NCBI RefSeq assembly: GCF_024363255.1 | Contig: NZ_AP026070.1 | Coordinates: 4,030,001-4,094,000 of the forward strand | DNA length: 64,000 nt | From: Shewanella sp. NFH-SH190041 | GTDB lineage: Bacteria > Pseudomonadota > Gammaproteobacteria > Enterobacterales > Shewanellaceae | Reading direction: 5' to 3' | Part shown: piece after piece, positions 63,461 through 64,000 of the stretch | How positions within the stretch are numbered: position 1 is the first letter of the stretch | Layout: each line of letters begins with the position of its first letter | Position numbers and translations under genes: made by a program | Notes under the pieces: model-generated | The model's input: only the letters and a program-made list of their open reading frames with translations | Databases searched by the model: none | Told to the model about the DNA's origin: nothing

Positions 63461-64000
63461 AACGCTACACCTGATGAAAGCAAATCACGCCGGAATCATG
63501 ACAAAATCCGGCATTTAAAGGGGGCGGAGTATACCAGTTGCCGCCTGTCGGCGCGAATAAAAATCCACCGATGCTGTTGCCAGACGCCCGTTCTCTATCC
63601 GTTATAAATAGCCCATCGCGATGGTGAAATCACTCATAGCGAGCGATTCGCTCATCCCCTAAACTAAGTCCTAAACACTTTGGCGTAATCTGTGGCAAAA
63701 AACCAAATAAGGTGTGATAGCAAAAGTAAATGAGCATGACAGTATTTATCTATACTGAAAAATGACATGTATCAGAACGATTATCTTGGCAAACTTTGCG
63801 TTTTAGACCGCCCAAAAACCAGCTAATGACCATACTAAATGGTTTACAACATAAAACATGTGTTATTAATTTGTAACGCTGTTTTTTGTGCCTGAGCCCA
63901 CGACATTTACTGCTGGGCAAGCATGACAGGTGGAACTCACCTCTGACGGCTGCGGGACGCTGACGCAGTAAGATTCCAGGGAGGACGCACATCAATGATG
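63461..64000. other. Gene-free end of the window
   Basis: About 540 nt upstream of ygiQ. It should hold the ygiQ promoter; no gene reaching the window edge can be supported. A minus-strand open frame at 63750-63995 has no family features. Confidence 0.5.

Noticed and set aside
63750..63995. 81-codon minus-strand frame at the window end
   Set aside because: No RBS and no family features; it looks like a chance open frame upstream of ygiQ.

Overview
The window looks like a chromosomal segment of a Shewanella-like marine gammaproteobacterium. The reasons are a DMSO-reductase (dmsA/dmsB/TorD-type) locus, the prpB-prpC-acnD-prpF methylcitrate cluster run by a GntR regulator, dsbA next to srkA and selO, zapB, ung and a YgiQ radical-SAM protein. 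Most of the window is moderate GC and ordinary in style. Two stretches are clearly more AT-rich (about 13.9-14.6 kb and 53.6-61 kb) and look acquired. All assignments come from reading the sequence by eye; no database search was run.

Layout. 0-4.3 kb: small accessory genes (TerB-like, LprI-like, DUF4303-like, SUKH/SMI1-KNR4-like) and an orphan molybdate-binding protein (ModA-like) behind a good ModE operator. 4.4-13.4 kb: three large exported paralogues on the minus strand, which I read as DUF1561 (PF07598)-like proteins. They have lectin-like N-terminal modules, a papain-like CGxC...H centre and two Cys/Trp-rich C-terminal repeats. The gene and its ~800-bp upstream region have been duplicated in tandem. 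14-19.7 kb: an AT-rich membrane protein, a C_GCAxxG_C_C protein, a YVTN beta-propeller and a TorD-like chaperone embedded in a family of 'cacgaag/cttcgtg' repeats. 19.7-23 kb: dmsB and dmsA. 23.7-29.7 kb: ung, a Sel1-repeat protein, a small lipoprotein, two tandem acyltransferases and a DUF523 protein. 30-37 kb: the complete propionate/2-methylcitrate operon with two candidate regulator palindromes. 37-42.5 kb: ilvE, a porin, a Rof-like protein, an NhaC-type antiporter and zapB. 42.6-47.8 kb: two tandem DsbA proteins, srkA, DUF3630, selO and a lipoprotein. 48-51.3 kb: an acidic membrane-anchored protein, a DsrE-like protein, a YgbA-like protein and a 7TM protein. 51.3-53.6 kb: a decayed IS5-family element and an intact IS30-family element. 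53.6-61 kb: an arginine deiminase island (ArgR-like regulator and YfcC-type carrier on minus; arcA-arcC-arcB-arcD on plus). 61-63.5 kb: ygiQ.

How the genes fit together. The prp genes convert propionyl-CoA plus oxaloacetate through 2-methylcitrate to pyruvate and succinate. The arc genes turn arginine into ornithine, ammonia, CO2 and ATP, with two candidate antiporters and an ArgR-like regulator whose arginine-contact aspartates are missing. dmsA/dmsB with the TorD-like chaperone form a molybdoenzyme module, but no membrane anchor or outer-membrane conduit genes are present here. The candidates for something little described are the DUF1561-like trio with its duplicated control regions, the ModA-like protein that has lost its oxyanion-binding serines but keeps a ModE box, and the atypical ArgR.
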